This document shows, piece after piece, positions 16,950 to 27,290 of a stretch of DNA of 64,000 bases (the first letter of the stretch is position 1; every line of letters starts with the position of its first letter). The notes under the pieces were generated by a model, which was not told where the DNA came from, made no database searches, and worked only from the letters and a program-made list of their open reading frames with translations. The DNA is from Flavobacterium psychrotrophum (GTDB lineage Bacteria > Bacteroidota > Bacteroidia > Flavobacteriales > Flavobacteriaceae), in assembly GCF_003403075.1 (NCBI RefSeq), contig NZ_CP031557.1, positions 3,906,001-3,970,000 on the forward strand. Reading direction: 5' to 3'. The position numbers and the translations under genes are program-made.

Positions 16950-18143
16950 ATGTACGGAAAAATCAAACAACACCTTGAATCAGAGCTACAATCAATTAAA
17001 GAAAACGGCCTGTATAAAAAAGAACGTATTATCGCTTCGCCACAAGGTGCAGAGATAACACTAAATACGGGCGAAACAGTACTAAATTTTTGTGCTAACA
17101 ATTATTTGGGGCTTTCTTCTCACCCTGAGGTTATACAAGCCGCTAAAGACGCGCTTGACACCCACGGCTTCGGTATGTCATCTGTACGTTTTATATGCGG
17201 CACCCAGGATATACACAAAGACCTTGAAGCAGCTGTAGCTAAATTTTATGGCACTGAAGACACTATATTATATGCCGCTGCCTTTGATGCAAATGGCGGT
17301 GTGTTCGAACCGTTATTAGGCGAAGAAGATGCCATTATATCAGATAGCCTTAACCACGCCAGCATTATAGATGGTGTACGCCTGTGTAAAGCCGCACGCT
17401 ACCGTTATGAAAACAGCAATATGGAAGACCTGGAAGCGCAGCTTATTGCAGCTACCGAGAAAGGCCACCGATTTAAGATTATCGTTACCGATGGTGTTTT
17501 TAGTATGGACGGTGTAGTAGCTCCATTAGATAAAATATGCGACCTGGCCGATAAGTATGATGCACTTGTTATGGTAGATGAGTGTCATGCCGCTGGCTTT
17601 ATAGGCGCTACCGGAAAAGGTACGCTTGAGGCTAAAGGCGTTATGGGCCGTGTAGACATTATTACAGGTACGCTTGGTAAAGCACTTGGCGGTGCCATGG
17701 GTGGATATACTACCGGTAAAAAAGAAATTATAGAATTGCTAAGGCAGCGTTCGCGCCCATACCTTTTCTCCAACTCGCTTGCACCGGCTATTGTGGGCGC
17801 ATCTATTAAGGTGTTCGAACTTTTAGAAAAGGATACAACCCTGCGCGACCAACTGGAGTGGAACACCAACTACTTTAAAGACGGAATAAAGAAAGCAGGT
17901 TTTGATATTGTTGACGGAGACAGCGCCATAGTACCGGTAATGCTATATGATGCACAGCTTAGCCAAAACATGGCCGACGAACTTTTAAAGGAAGGAATTT
18001 ATGTAATAGGATTTTTCTTCCCGGTGGTGCCAAAGGGTAAAGCACGCATTCGCGTACAGCTTTCTGCGGCACATACAAAGGAGCATCTTGATAAGGCAAT
18101 CAGCGCATTTACAGCGGTTGGCAAATCATTAAGTGTGATTTAA
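16950..18143 (+). CDS. kbl: glycine C-acetyltransferase (2-amino-3-ketobutyrate CoA ligase)
   Basis: This 397-residue PLP enzyme of the alpha-oxoamine synthase family converts 2-amino-3-ketobutyrate plus CoA to glycine and acetyl-CoA in threonine breakdown. Family segments are present: [17 protein letters not shown] near residue 45, [16 protein letters not shown], and the PLP-lysine segment [15 protein letters not shown] (about residues 234-248). The N-terminus [20 protein letters not shown] is typical of Kbl rather than of BioF or HemA. The usual partner threonine dehydrogenase (tdh) is not in the window. Confidence 0.94.
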   Translation: MYGKIKQHLESELQSIKENGLYKKERIIASPQGAEITLNTGETVLNFCANNYLGLSSHPEVIQAAKDALDTHGFGMSSVRFICGTQDIHKDLEAAVAKFYGTEDTILYAAAFDANGGVFEPLLGEEDAIISDSLNHASIIDGVRLCKAARYRYENSNMEDLEAQLIAATEKGHRFKIIVTDGVFSMDGVVAPLDKICDLADKYDALVMVDECHAAGFIGATGKGTLEAKGVMGRVDIITGTLGKALGGAMGGYTTGKKEIIELLRQRSRPYLFSNSLAPAIVGASIKVFELLEKDTTLRDQLEWNTNYFKDGIKKAGFDIVDGDSAIVPVMLYDAQLSQNMADELLKEGIYVIGFFFPVVPKGKARIRVQLSAAHTKEHLDKAISAFTAVGKSLSVI

Positions 18144-18186
18144 CTATAATTTAAGCAAGTCTGTAGGATAATTTGTATTAATTCGT

Positions 18187-18217
18187 TTTGCCAGTACGGG
18201 GGAACAAAGTAATTTTG
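18187..18217 (+). promoter_or_regulatory. promoter of the OmpA-family gene
   Basis: A TTTTG -33 element ending at 18190 is followed by a 19-base spacer and the -7 element TAATTTTG (18210-18217). This is a textbook Bacteroidota promoter and leaves a leader of about 30 bases before ATG 18254. Confidence 0.75.
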
Positions 18218-18253
18218 TAGTATATAACCTATATGTAATTTAAACGAAAAAGT

Positions 18254-19645
18254 ATGAAACATCTAAACAAACTATTCGTTGCTGCACTACTAGCTTTGGG
18301 CTTTACGGCTCAGGCGCAGAACGAAGACAACCCTTGGGCTATATCCTTCGGTGTCAATGCAGTGAGCAACCGTTTTGGGGCCTCTTCAGAATTTGGCGAC
18401 CAATTCACCCATTTTTTCAAAACTGAAGAATCATGGAATGTGCTTCCATCTGTATCTTACCTTAACGTGTCTCGCTATATCGGCAGCGGACTGTCTTTTG
18501 GTGTTACAGGATCAGTAAACAAAATTGACAAATTAGTTACACGTACTCCGGGTACACTAGACTTTCAGGTAACAGATCCGGGCGATCTTACTTACTATGC
18601 CGTAGATGGTATCATTAAATATGGTTTCCTTGAAAAATCATGGTTTAACCCTTACGTTCACGTAGGTGGTGGTTACACATGGTTAGACAACTCTGGTAAC
18701 GGTACCGTAAACGGTGGTATAGGTGTTAACTTCTGGTTTACAGAAAACGTTGGCCTTACAGTACAGTCTACTTACAAGCACACGTTTGAAGACCAGGCAG
18801 ATGCTAACGTACCAAGGCACATACAGCACTTTGCAGGTCTTACCTTCAAATTTGGTGGAAAAGATACTGACAAAGATGGTATTTATGACAAAGATGATGA
18901 GTGTCCTGAAGTACCGGGCCTAAAACAATTCAACGGATGTCCTGATACAGACGGTGATGGTATTCCAGACAAAAGTGACTCATGCCCAGACGTAGCAGGT
19001 TTACCTGAATTCCAGGGATGTCCTGATACAGATGGCGACGGTATTCCTGACAAAGACGATGCTTGTCCGGATGTTGCAGGTCTTAAAGCACTACAAGGCT
19101 GTCCTGACCAGGATGGTGACGGCGTAGCTGATAAAGATGACAAATGTCCTACAGTTGCAGGTCCTAAAGAAAACGGCGGATGCCCATGGCCAGATACAGA
19201 TGGCGACGGTGTACTTGACAAAGATGATCTTTGCCCTAACGTAAAAGGTACTGCTGCTAACCGCGGATGTCCTGAAGTTACTGAAGAGGTAATGAAGAGA
19301 CTAAACGAGTATGCACGTACTATACTGTTTAACAGTGGTAAAGCTACTTTTAAAGAAGAAACTATGCCGGTACTTGCTTCTATGTTAGCAATATTTAAAG
19401 AATACCCTAACGCTAACTTTAGCATTGAAGGTCACACAGACAGCGATGGTAGCAACGCGCTTAACCAGACACTATCTGAAAACAGGGCTGCTGCAGTTAA
19501 AGGTTTCTTAGTAGAAAACGGTATTGTTGCAGACAGGCTAACATCTAAAGGTTTTGGTGAAACTAAACCAGTTGCATCTAACAAAACTGCAAAAGGTAAA
19601 GCTCAAAACCGTAGGGTTGAAGTAAAACTGATCAAAACTGAATAG
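18254..19645 (+). CDS. OmpA-family outer-membrane protein with thrombospondin type-3 repeats
   Basis: This 463-residue abundant-type outer-membrane protein has a signal peptide at residues 1-21 (ending TAQA-Q). A predicted eight-strand beta-barrel covers about 25-195. About five calcium-binding type-3 repeats follow at about 199-330 ([19 protein letters not shown] and variants). A C-terminal OmpA peptidoglycan-binding domain lies at about 345-463, with [18 protein letters not shown] and RAAAVKGFL. It anchors the outer membrane to the cell wall. The strong promoter and strong terminator fit high expression. Confidence 0.95.
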   Translation: MKHLNKLFVAALLALGFTAQAQNEDNPWAISFGVNAVSNRFGASSEFGDQFTHFFKTEESWNVLPSVSYLNVSRYIGSGLSFGVTGSVNKIDKLVTRTPGTLDFQVTDPGDLTYYAVDGIIKYGFLEKSWFNPYVHVGGGYTWLDNSGNGTVNGGIGVNFWFTENVGLTVQSTYKHTFEDQADANVPRHIQHFAGLTFKFGGKDTDKDGIYDKDDECPEVPGLKQFNGCPDTDGDGIPDKSDSCPDVAGLPEFQGCPDTDGDGIPDKDDACPDVAGLKALQGCPDQDGDGVADKDDKCPTVAGPKENGGCPWPDTDGDGVLDKDDLCPNVKGTAANRGCPEVTEEVMKRLNEYARTILFNSGKATFKEETMPVLASMLAIFKEYPNANFSIEGHTDSDGSNALNQTLSENRAAAVKGFLVENGIVADRLTSKGFGETKPVASNKTAKGKAQNRRVEVKLIKTE

Positions 19646-19665
19646 TTTTAAAATAAGCTGATATT

Positions 19666-19700
19666 AAAAGCCCGACTGATCACTCAGTCGGGCTTTTTGT
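19666..19700. terminator. strong bidirectional intrinsic terminator
   Basis: AAAAGCCCGACTGA (19666-19679), loop TCAC, TCAGTCGGGCTTTT (19684-19697). It has T-runs on the plus strand and A-runs upstream, so it can serve both the OmpA gene and leftward transcription. Confidence 0.85.
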
Positions 19701-19788
19701 TTTGTAGATAGGGATACTATTCTAAGGGTATTTGAGTTACCTTATTTATTAAATTATGTAGTCTTGTATGTTGACTAATTTTATACTC

Positions 19789-20478
19789 CTATTCCAATTC
19801 AACTTTCTTAATAATATGGATACCGCCAATCCTGTAAGCGTCACTAATTAAAATTGGTTGTCCTTTCAAATAAAAACTCCCATTTTTAAAAGGCGTTAAA
19901 CTCTCATCAATTAAAAACAAATAGTCTTCTTTATTAGTCAAAATATCCAGATTATCATTTGTAAGCTCAACGTGTTCAAAATATTCCACCAAACCTTGTT
20001 TATTCATTTCAGGAACTGTAATTTTTATTTCGTCTAATTCACAAACATGTTTGTCTCCTAAGCCGGGCATTCCAAACCAAGGCATCGCTTTCGCCACTTT
20101 AAAAGAAATTTTCTTAATATCACCACAAAAAAGAAAGCACTTAATATTAAAATTCAAAAACTCAGGCGGCAACGACCTTTTCGGAAAAGGTTCCTCATAT
20201 TTCCAAAAAAACATAACTTTATTTTGCCATTCGGGATCATTACGATCATTACAAACTAAACCATCTTCCCAATAGTGTACATAAAGCTGACCTGTTCTAA
20301 GCAAGATTGTCGAATTTTCAATTTGATTTAATTGCTGTTCGCTTAATGGCCTTATAATTTTAAATCCAAAATTATCACCTGTAGAAATAAACATCTCATT
20401 TGTTTGTAGATCCGGATTTTCAACCTCTGATGATGAAGTCTTTTTTTTATTCCCGAAGAGTTTATTTAAAAATCCCAT
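19789..20478 (-). CDS. hypothetical cytosolic protein
   Basis: This 229-residue protein from ATG 20478 starts MGFLNKLFGNKKKTSS, a short amphipathic and basic N-terminus common in small cytosolic Bacteroidota proteins. The frame is open further to 20520, but the ATG at 20478 gives the usual kind of start. No signal peptide, membrane segment or catalytic motif is recognised. The middle contains WKYEEPFPKRSLPPEF and MPWFGMPGLGDK. Proteins of this look often occur as immunity-like or accessory proteins, but no assignment is made. It is the first of three separate minus-strand genes with gaps of 131-144 bases. Confidence 0.7.
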   Translation of the reverse strand: MGFLNKLFGNKKKTSSSEVENPDLQTNEMFISTGDNFGFKIIRPLSEQQLNQIENSTILLRTGQLYVHYWEDGLVCNDRNDPEWQNKVMFFWKYEEPFPKRSLPPEFLNFNIKCFLFCGDIKKISFKVAKAMPWFGMPGLGDKHVCELDEIKITVPEMNKQGLVEYFEHVELTNDNLDILTNKEDYLFLIDESLTPFKNGSFYLKGQPILISDAYRIGGIHIIKKVELE

Positions 20479-20622
20479 AATTGATATAATTCTTATTAAA
20501 TACACTGCAATATTACTCAAAAACAGTAATGCACCTTAACCCAATATAACAATTACACCAAGGCTTTTAAAAACCTACCAGATGTAAATGCTTTATAGCA
20601 TAAATAAAATATACACTGCGTT

Positions 20623-21294
20623 TTAGTCATCCTTAACTGCTATGTAAATTTCATGCTTGTACTTAGGGGTTATTAGCTTTATTTCCTGTTCATTTCGTTT
20701 TTCAAGCATAATTTTTAAACCCTTTTTGTACATCGCTTCATTTTCAGTTTTATAAATCGTTTCTTCTTCATTAGTATCGTTACAGGTTTGATATTCTTTT
20801 TCCACGATTATTTTCCCGGTCGATAAGTTAAAATCTACACTTGTCCATTCTTCACAAATTTTCCCATAATTACTTGTATATCCAATCAGGTAAAAATCAT
20901 CATCTTGATAGCGATATTTATCAGTATGTCCCCATTTCCAGCTACTGCCTCCATTTTGACTCACCTCTAAAACACTATTTTTTATTTCCATACCGCCATA
21001 AGGATCGCTCGTCATACCACCATCACGGCTTCCGTAGAGAGCCTGTGTCGACCTTTTCCACAGAATCCATTCTGTGTCTTTCATTTTATAAATGATGAGT
21101 TCCCGCGACAGGCTTTCATATTCTGTAGTTTCTTTACCTATGGTATAAGCTACAACCAACTCTTTTATGTTATCCTTATCCAAATCGCCCAAAACAGATT
21201 CGATTATAGTATAATTTTCAGGGACTGGAACAGTTTGTCCGAATACTACATAACTACAGGAAATAAGTATTAATAATTGTATTACCTTAAGCAT
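20623..21294 (-). CDS. secreted hypothetical protein with an FG-GAP-like segment
   Basis: This 223-residue protein has a signal peptide (MLKVIQLLILISCSYVVFG-Q). Just after it, YTIIESVLGDLDKDNIKELVVAY resembles an FG-GAP/VCBS-type calcium-binding blade (GDLDKDNIKEL). The rest (SRDGGMTSDPYGGMEIKN, GGSSWKWGHTDKYRYQDDDFYLIGY) is what is commonly seen in Bacteroidota exported proteins that describe a value and its rendering. The function is unknown. It could be membrane- or surface-associated. The neighbours are unrelated singletons. Confidence 0.7.
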   Translation of the reverse strand: MLKVIQLLILISCSYVVFGQTVPVPENYTIIESVLGDLDKDNIKELVVAYTIGKETTEYESLSRELIIYKMKDTEWILWKRSTQALYGSRDGGMTSDPYGGMEIKNSVLEVSQNGGSSWKWGHTDKYRYQDDDFYLIGYTSNYGKICEEWTSVDFNLSTGKIIVEKEYQTCNDTNEEETIYKTENEAMYKKGLKIMLEKRNEQEIKLITPKYKHEIYIAVKDD

Positions 21295-21425
21295 AGATTA
21301 TTCATTTGATTTTACGATAAATGTAAAACAAAAAACGCCTCAACTACATGAAAATGCTACTTAGCTACTTAGTTAATAACAATACTAAAGATGATTGAAA
21401 GGCCTGTGAAATTTTGCTATCTATT

Positions 21426-22478
21426 TTATTCGCCCTTCATGAGTAAATTGTATGGCGCATCTTTACTGACCCATTTCCATTGCTGGTTCGTTCGTAATTC
21501 TTTAAACATTGAATGGAGTAACCTTAATCCATAAGTGCCTTGCAATCCATAATCGCTTATGGTCTTGGTTTTACCGTTATCATATGTTATTTTTATTATC
21601 CCTGCCTGGTCGCATGTCCATGGTACGCTGTAATTGTCTATTAGATTTGGAAAATCGGTATAATTAAGCACATCAATTAATTCTTCAAGATCGTCATCTT
21701 TAACTGTGGATTTATATGTACCAGTTAATAAATTGCCTTTTTGCCAGGGCTGTGTGTAATTATAGTAATTTGCTACAAATACCGCATTACCTTCTTTATT
21801 AATAGCAATTGAAAAAACAGGGCATTCTCCATTGCAGCCTGTTGTAGCATACTCAATTTTCTCAATATCATATTTCTTTACTGCCGGATTGTATTCTATA
21901 AAATTTCCGAATTTAAAAGTGAGTTTAGATTTTGTTTCCGGGTGCCTGTACCGCTTAACTTTGGAAATCAGCCTTGGCTTATATACCATTACAAAAGGCT
22001 GTAAGCTGTCGTATTCAATGCGTGCCGTAAGGCTCATGAAATGTCCGTCAGTAAGGTCATATGTTTTTATGTTACCTTCTCCAAAATTCATCAGTATAAA
22101 TGCATTGAAGCCCTGTGGGTGTATAAAGCTATCTTCAAATTTGACGTATGTATTATTTCTCCCTGTCGCAAGCAGATCCGTATAGCCATTGTTATCTAAA
22201 TCGGCTTTCTGCCATGAAAAATTTATTTTAAGGTTGTTTGCAAGGCTGTCAAGGTTAGTAATAGTGTCGCAGCCACTGCAAATGATATCCTGTACTTTCT
22301 GTAGTGTAAATTTCCGGTACATACTGTCAGAATCTCCAATATAATCTTCAATTTCCGCATTGGTTGTAAGAGAATCAATTCTTGTAGGGATAGTTTTAGC
22401 TTTTACAAATTGATCGTTCTTGTTGCAGGACATAAGTAATATTGTGCATAGTACTATTGCAAATGTTGATTTTAGCAT
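21426..22478 (-). CDS. lipoprotein with DUF6438-like C-terminal domain
   Basis: This 350-residue protein starts MLKSTFAIVLCTILLMSC with a lipobox cysteine at residue 18. The N-terminal half (about 30-190) includes SWQKADLDNNGYTDLLATG, an FG-GAP-like repeat. The C-terminal part (about 215-345) has YATTGCNGECPVFSIAINKEG, GTYKSTVKDDDLEELIDVLN and DNYSVPWTCDQAGI, the pattern I associate with DUF6438. Its function is unknown. The longer frame to 22544 overlaps the pgi-operon terminator, so the ATG at 22478 is chosen. Confidence 0.78.
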   Translation of the reverse strand: MLKSTFAIVLCTILLMSCNKNDQFVKAKTIPTRIDSLTTNAEIEDYIGDSDSMYRKFTLQKVQDIICSGCDTITNLDSLANNLKINFSWQKADLDNNGYTDLLATGRNNTYVKFEDSFIHPQGFNAFILMNFGEGNIKTYDLTDGHFMSLTARIEYDSLQPFVMVYKPRLISKVKRYRHPETKSKLTFKFGNFIEYNPAVKKYDIEKIEYATTGCNGECPVFSIAINKEGNAVFVANYYNYTQPWQKGNLLTGTYKSTVKDDDLEELIDVLNYTDFPNLIDNYSVPWTCDQAGIIKITYDNGKTKTISDYGLQGTYGLRLLHSMFKELRTNQQWKWVSKDAPYNLLMKGE

Positions 22479-22527
22479 AAATGGTTTTATTGGTTGTAAT
22501 ATTAACGCTTTGCGATAAGTTATAGTA

Positions 22528-22558
22528 TAAAAAAACGCCTTCACAATGTGAAGGCGTT
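22528..22558 (-). terminator. intrinsic terminator of the DUF3108-kynA-M23-pgi operon
   Basis: ACGCCTTCAC and GTGAAGGCGT (22535-22544 and 22548-22557) form a 10-bp stem with a 3-base loop. On the minus strand the stem is followed by seven T. It is 23 bases past the pgi stop codon. Confidence 0.85.
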
Positions 22559-22580
22559 CAATATATCATAAAGCTAAATA

Positions 22581-24224
22581 CTACTTCTCAGCTAAAAAAG
22601 CTTTAACAAGAAAGGTAGTAGAGCCATCGTGTTCTTTAACATCACCCGACTTTATTTCATCAAGAATAGAGTTGGCAAGTTGCTTGCCAAGCTCTACGCC
22701 CCACTGGTCGTAGCTAAAGATGTTCCAGATAACACCCTGTACAAAAATCTTGTGCTCATACAGCGCTACAAGCGAACCCAGCGTTTCTGGTGTAAGTTTT
22801 TTAATAAGGAAAGTGTTGGTAGGCTTGTTACCGTTAAACACCTTAAATGGCGTAAGGTAATCTGCCTGCTCCTGGCTAACGCCTGCTTTTTCAAACTCTG
22901 CCCTTACCTTAGCCTCAGTCTTTCCGCTTAGTAAAGCTTCTGTCTGTGCAAAGAAGTTAGACATTAGTTTTTCATGGTGGTCAGCATCGCCATAAAGTGG
23001 TTTTACAAAACCAATGAAATCAGTAGGTATAAGCTTAGTACCCTGGTGTATTAGCTGGAAGAAAGCGTGCTGGCTGTTTGTGCCCGGCTCTCCCCAAATA
23101 ATAGTACCGGTTTGGTAATTAACCGGGTTGCCATCGCGGCCTACACTCTTACCATTACTTTCCATAATACCCTGTTGCAGGTACGGAGCCAGTTTTTGCA
23201 GGTATTGTGTATATGGTATAAGTGCTTCGCTCTCTGCACCAAAGAAGTTGTTGTACCAAACCGTTAGTAGTGCCAGCACCACAGGAATGTTTTGGTCAAA
23301 CTCAGCCGTTTTAAAGTGTTCGTCCATTTTATTGGCACCTTTAAGCAGACCGTCAAAGTTATCATACCCCACAGCAAGGGCAACCGTAAGGCCTACGGCA
23401 CTCCATAGTGAGAAGCGTCCGCCTACCCAGTCCCACATTGGGAATATGTTTTGTTCGGCAATGCCAAATTCAGTAACTTTTTTAATATTTGTAGAAACCG
23501 CCACAAAATGCTTTGCTACATCATCAGCCGAAGCTGTTTGAAGAAACCACTTGCGTGCTGTTTCTGCATTGCTAAGCGTTTCCTGCGTAGTAAAGGTTTT
23601 AGAAGCCACAACAAACAATGTAGTTTCAGGATCAAGTCCCTTAAGGCTTTCTGTAACATGGTCGCCATCTACATTAGATATAAAACGAACGTTAAGCTGG
23701 TTTTTGTAGAATTTAAGCGCTTCTACGATCATGTTAGGCCCAAGATCTGACCCGCCGATACCGATGTTTACTACATCTGTAAAAGGTTTGCCTGTGTAGC
23801 CTTTAAGTTCGCCACCTATAACCTTACCGGTAAATTCTTTTATTTTGTTTTTTACGGCATATACTTCAGGCATTACATTAACGCCGTCTACTTTTATATC
23901 AGCAGTCTCGGGTGCACGAAGTGCGGTGTGCAGTACAGCGCGGCCTTCAGTCCTGTTGATGATCTCACCGCCAAAATAAGCGTCTATGGCGCCTTTTAAG
24001 TCAACTTGCTTAGCAAGATCCTGTAAAAGGCCAAATGTTTGCTCAGAAGCGATATTTTTAGAATAGTCGATAAGGAAATCTTCCCATTTGATATGGAATT
24101 TTTCTGCACGCTGTGCATCAGCGGCAAAAAGATCCTGCATAGATGCGTTTTGCATCTCAGCAAAATGGTCGCGCAGCGCCTGCCATGCAGCCGTACCCGA
24201 TGGGTTAATGTTTTGTAATGCCAT
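22581..24224 (-). CDS. pgi: glucose-6-phosphate isomerase
   Basis: This 547-residue glycolytic enzyme interconverts glucose-6-phosphate and fructose-6-phosphate. Signatures are present: [14 protein letters not shown] (phosphate loop, about residues 151-164), [18 protein letters not shown] (about 376-393, with the catalytic His) and [15 protein letters not shown] (about 504-518, with the catalytic Lys). Length and N-terminus resemble the long E. coli-type enzyme. It is the last gene of a minus-strand operon, seven bases after the M23 peptidase gene, and is followed by a terminator. Confidence 0.97.
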   Translation of the reverse strand: MALQNINPSGTAAWQALRDHFAEMQNASMQDLFAADAQRAEKFHIKWEDFLIDYSKNIASEQTFGLLQDLAKQVDLKGAIDAYFGGEIINRTEGRAVLHTALRAPETADIKVDGVNVMPEVYAVKNKIKEFTGKVIGGELKGYTGKPFTDVVNIGIGGSDLGPNMIVEALKFYKNQLNVRFISNVDGDHVTESLKGLDPETTLFVVASKTFTTQETLSNAETARKWFLQTASADDVAKHFVAVSTNIKKVTEFGIAEQNIFPMWDWVGGRFSLWSAVGLTVALAVGYDNFDGLLKGANKMDEHFKTAEFDQNIPVVLALLTVWYNNFFGAESEALIPYTQYLQKLAPYLQQGIMESNGKSVGRDGNPVNYQTGTIIWGEPGTNSQHAFFQLIHQGTKLIPTDFIGFVKPLYGDADHHEKLMSNFFAQTEALLSGKTEAKVRAEFEKAGVSQEQADYLTPFKVFNGNKPTNTFLIKKLTPETLGSLVALYEHKIFVQGVIWNIFSYDQWGVELGKQLANSILDEIKSGDVKEHDGSTTFLVKAFLAEK

Positions 24225-24231
24225 TTTCTTC

Positions 24232-25473
24232 TTAGTTTATTGAGGAGTTAAATTTTTTATTCGCTATATCGTCAAGCTCTTTTTTAAGAGGCTCCATCTG
24301 CTTAATAAAAGCCGGTTTATATTTGGCTTCCATAGGCAGTGAGTTTGGTAATTTTTGTCTCAGTGCATCTACCTGTACGCCATTTTTCCAGAAACGGTAA
24401 CACACGTGCGGCCCTGTGGCAAGGCCTGTACTGCCTACCAGCCCTATGGTTTGCCCCTGGGTAACGTGCTGCCCCTGGCGTACCAGTATCCTGCTCATGT
24501 GCAGGTATTGGGTGGTATATGTACCGTTGTGTTTTACTTTTACGTAATTACCGTTGCCCGATGTATAGCCGGCCTGTATAACTGTACCTGTTGCAGTAGT
24601 CATAATGGGCGTGCCCGTAGGGGCTGCATAATCGGTTCCGTTGTGCGCTTTCCAGGTCATCTGCACGGGGTGGAAACGCCTTGGTGAAAACTTAGAAGTT
24701 ATATGGCTAAATTTAAGCGGCGCCTTAAGAAACATACTCTTAAGCACCTTTCCCTCTTCATCATAATACTGTGCCCTGCCCCCTGCCTCTGGCTTAAACG
24801 GAAAAGCGTATATTTTTTTTCCTTTATATTCAAAGAATGATGCATCTATGCTTTCTACTCCGGCATAAATGGTATCGCTAATGTATTTTTCATTAATGGC
24901 CACGGCAAACTTATCGCCCTTTTGTATCTTAAAGAAGTCGATACTCCAGGCATATACCTCAGACAGTTCCTGAGCAAGCGCAGGCCCGGCACCCGCTTTA
25001 TTAAGTGTTTCGGCCAGGGAACCTTCTATCTCTGCAGCAATAACCCTGCGCTTTACGGTAATGGGTTTTACTGTTTTACTTACCTTAGCTATGCTATCGC
25101 GAAGGTCTATCACATAGTAACTCAGCTTATCAGGTTCGTATATAAACATTTTAAGCCCATTAGGGGCTTTTTTATCTTTAAACATCGTAAAGGGCTTGCC
25201 AATACGAATGTCGCGCAGGTCAAAGGTATCTTTGATCTGCTCTGTTATGTTGTGTATGGCAGCAGGATCAAAACCCTCTTTACCCAGCAATCCGCCAAAA
25301 GTGTCGCCACTCTTTATAGTGTCGTGCACCACCTGAAAATCGTTAGTAACAATACCAAACTCTTTTGTAATCTTAGGCTTTTGCACGGCTGCTGCTTCGG
25401 GCTTTTTCTTTTCCTGTTTGTTATCGCAGGCTATTAATGTAAATAACGATAATATGAATACGAGATATCTCAA
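24232..25473 (-). CDS. M23 (LytM-type) peptidoglycan endopeptidase lipoprotein
   Basis: This 413-residue envelope protein starts at a TTG (25473), the only start that keeps the signal peptide and the lipobox at Cys16 (LFTLIAC). A LysM/opacity-type helper region (about 40-250, [13 protein letters not shown]) precedes the peptidase domain. Zinc-site motif one is H277-x3-D281 (HNGTDYAAP), and the catalytic His is in QYLHMS (H325). The second zinc motif reads GPH356-V-C358 instead of the usual HxH. Cysteine may therefore be the third ligand, or the site may be altered. It is the third gene of the DUF3108-kynA-M23-pgi operon. Confidence 0.9.
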   Translation of the reverse strand: MRYLVFILSLFTLIACDNKQEKKKPEAAAVQKPKITKEFGIVTNDFQVVHDTIKSGDTFGGLLGKEGFDPAAIHNITEQIKDTFDLRDIRIGKPFTMFKDKKAPNGLKMFIYEPDKLSYYVIDLRDSIAKVSKTVKPITVKRRVIAAEIEGSLAETLNKAGAGPALAQELSEVYAWSIDFFKIQKGDKFAVAINEKYISDTIYAGVESIDASFFEYKGKKIYAFPFKPEAGGRAQYYDEEGKVLKSMFLKAPLKFSHITSKFSPRRFHPVQMTWKAHNGTDYAAPTGTPIMTTATGTVIQAGYTSGNGNYVKVKHNGTYTTQYLHMSRILVRQGQHVTQGQTIGLVGSTGLATGPHVCYRFWKNGVQVDALRQKLPNSLPMEAKYKPAFIKQMEPLKKELDDIANKKFNSSIN

Positions 25474-25490
25474 TGTTTTTGTTTTATCAG

Positions 25491-26423
25491 TTATACATTT
25501 TCACCCCAGGTGCGCAATTCTTCTTCTGACCAAAGTTCAGGGAAAAATATCCTGCGCTGGTATTTAGGGTGCATGTATTTTTTCCAGTCGCTACCGCCGG
25601 TAGCTTCCTGCGGGCCGCTGGCGCTTTCTATGTATTTTCGGGCAGTGTTAAGGTGCTGCATTACCCAAGTAACGTTTACTGTATAGTCATAATGGCGCAT
25701 GGCAGCAATAAGCTCAGGGTTAGCCTGATTTTCTTCGGGAAGTTGTTTAAACTTACGCCAAATGTTTATGGTATTGTATTCTTCCATAAAGCTAAGGAAC
25801 TCGGCTTTATATTTGCGCTCAAATTCTTTTAGCAGATAGCTTTTTTCGCCGGTATGGTAATCTTTACCGGCTGCCTGCCAGTACAGGTGATCCATAGCGT
25901 GCGAATATGGCGTGTTACGGTCTATGTTGTGCCTAAAGCGGTAATCGATAAGATTTATAAGATCTGTACTTGCAAATTCTATAAGGCGGTACTGCGCACT
26001 CTGGAAACCACTGGCTGGCGTAAGCGTATTGCGGAACTTCATGTACTGGTCTACAGCCATACCATCGCCCATAATATCAAACGATGTGGTAAGCATGTCA
26101 AAGTAACGGCTTATGCGGCGTAGCTTTTCGGTAAAATAGGCTGTTTCAGGCTGCTTTGTATGGCACAGCTGGTCTATCTCCCACAATATCATTTTAAATA
26201 GCAGCTCGTTTACCTGGTGGTACATTATAAATACCATTTCATCCGGCAGTACCGTGCGCTGCGTTTGCAGGTTCAGCAGGGCATCGGTTTGTATATAATC
26301 CCAATAGGTTATCGGTTTTGACCAAAGGAGGCCTTCAAGGTGTGTTTCAGTTTTTTGGTTTATAGCCCTGAATTTTTTATCAAGCTCTTCCAGTTTTTCC
26401 GCTATTGGCGATGTAATTTCCAT
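25491..26423 (-). CDS. kynA: tryptophan 2,3-dioxygenase
   Basis: This 310-residue heme enzyme opens the indole ring of tryptophan to N-formylkynurenine, the first step of the kynurenine pathway. Family segments are seen: FIMYHQVNELLFKMILWEID (about residues 65-84), TPASGFQSAQYRLIEF (substrate loop, about 135-150), the helix VMQHLNTARKYIE with the probable heme-ligand His, and ATGGSDWKKYM near the C-terminus. The gene begins one base after the DUF3108 gene ends and is 17 bases upstream of the M23 gene. This places it in an operon with no other kynurenine gene in view. Confidence 0.95.
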   Translation of the reverse strand: MEITSPIAEKLEELDKKFRAINQKTETHLEGLLWSKPITYWDYIQTDALLNLQTQRTVLPDEMVFIMYHQVNELLFKMILWEIDQLCHTKQPETAYFTEKLRRISRYFDMLTTSFDIMGDGMAVDQYMKFRNTLTPASGFQSAQYRLIEFASTDLINLIDYRFRHNIDRNTPYSHAMDHLYWQAAGKDYHTGEKSYLLKEFERKYKAEFLSFMEEYNTINIWRKFKQLPEENQANPELIAAMRHYDYTVNVTWVMQHLNTARKYIESASGPQEATGGSDWKKYMHPKYQRRIFFPELWSEEELRTWGENV

Positions 26424-26424
26424 C

Positions 26425-27195
26425 TTATTTTTTTGATTTTATCTGGAGAGGATTAACAAGCCCCCTATACTCATCAAGGTCGGCTTTTAACGACCCTACT
26501 GCCAGGCTGGCTTTTATCCTTACCGGTACTTTATTTCCGTCGTCTGAAATCCAGACAGTTAGACTCTCTTCTTCTTTAAACACACGCCCCGCCTGTACAA
26601 GCGGACGGAACATCATGGTAGAAACGGTTCCAAATTTAGTTGATATATCTTCCCTACCAATGAATTTAAGCTTAAATTTTGTTACCTCATCGTCAAAAAA
26701 CATATCAACCGATATCGACTCGCCTACTTTAAGGTTATCTACCTTGGGATGATTTCTTAAATAGTAAAAAACAGACACAATATCCTGCACGTTTTCTGTA
26801 ACTGATATGGTCTTTTGTTTGTTGTTTTTATAATCTTTTACAAGCACGGTGTTATTGCCCTGGTTAAAAAACCCTTCCTGGTCTTTTTTGTAACCACCTT
26901 CATCTATCTTTCGCACATACTGGTAAGGCTGCCCGGTTTCTTTATCAAAATAACTCTCATAAAGATCTGTCACCTTAAAAAAGAACTTCGTCATACCCGT
27001 AGTATATCCGTTGCCCACCACATGGTGCACTTTTTTACCGCTCTTAACAGCGTCCTTAATCTCCAGTGTGGCATATCCTGCATTTACAACACCGTAGTGT
27101 ATCCTGAACTTAAAATACTCACCCGTTTTAAAGGCATCCTGCGCAAAGGCATCCCCTAACACAAAAAGCATAATTATGGCTATCAGCTTTCTCAT
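26425..27195 (-). CDS. DUF3108 exported protein
   Basis: This 256-residue protein has a signal peptide (MRKLIAIIMLFVLGDAFA-Q). The DUF3108 pattern runs through GEYFKFRIHYGVVNAGYATLEIKD, YTTGMTKFFFKVTDLYESYFD, and a late FKLKFIGREDISTKFGTVSTM plus LTVWISDDGNKVPVRI. It is predicted to be a periplasmic beta-rich protein. The molecular function is not known. It is the first gene of the operon leading to kynA, M23 and pgi, downstream of a good -33/-7 promoter at 27246-27276. Confidence 0.88.
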   Translation of the reverse strand: MRKLIAIIMLFVLGDAFAQDAFKTGEYFKFRIHYGVVNAGYATLEIKDAVKSGKKVHHVVGNGYTTGMTKFFFKVTDLYESYFDKETGQPYQYVRKIDEGGYKKDQEGFFNQGNNTVLVKDYKNNKQKTISVTENVQDIVSVFYYLRNHPKVDNLKVGESISVDMFFDDEVTKFKLKFIGREDISTKFGTVSTMMFRPLVQAGRVFKEEESLTVWISDDGNKVPVRIKASLAVGSLKADLDEYRGLVNPLQIKSKK

Positions 27196-27245
27196 AGTAA
27201 TTTTTGTTTTGGCGTTTTTTTAAGGGGTAATTACAATTTCTGTTC

Positions 27246-27276
27246 CAAATTTACTAAAACAAAAAAACCCAGTCAA
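27246..27276 (-). promoter_or_regulatory. promoter of the DUF3108-kynA-M23-pgi operon
   Basis: Reading on the minus strand, TTG (27276-27274), a 20-base spacer and TAAATTTG (27253-27246) match the phylum consensus. The start codon is about 50 bases downstream. The -33 box lies inside the terminator hairpin at 27261-27290. Confidence 0.65.
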
Positions 27277-27290
27277 ATACATGACCGGGT
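27261..27290 (-). terminator. intrinsic terminator upstream of the DUF3108 operon
   Basis: On the minus strand ACCC-G-GTCA / TGAC-T-GGGT forms a stem with one mismatch and a 6-base loop, followed by seven T. It could end hppD transcription or the short transcript proposed from 27380-27387. Confidence 0.7.

Noticed and set aside
18850..19280. Tandem repeats in DNA resembling a direct-repeat array
   Set aside because: They encode the thrombospondin type-3 repeats of the OmpA-family protein and are explained by protein repetition, not CRISPR or a mobile element.
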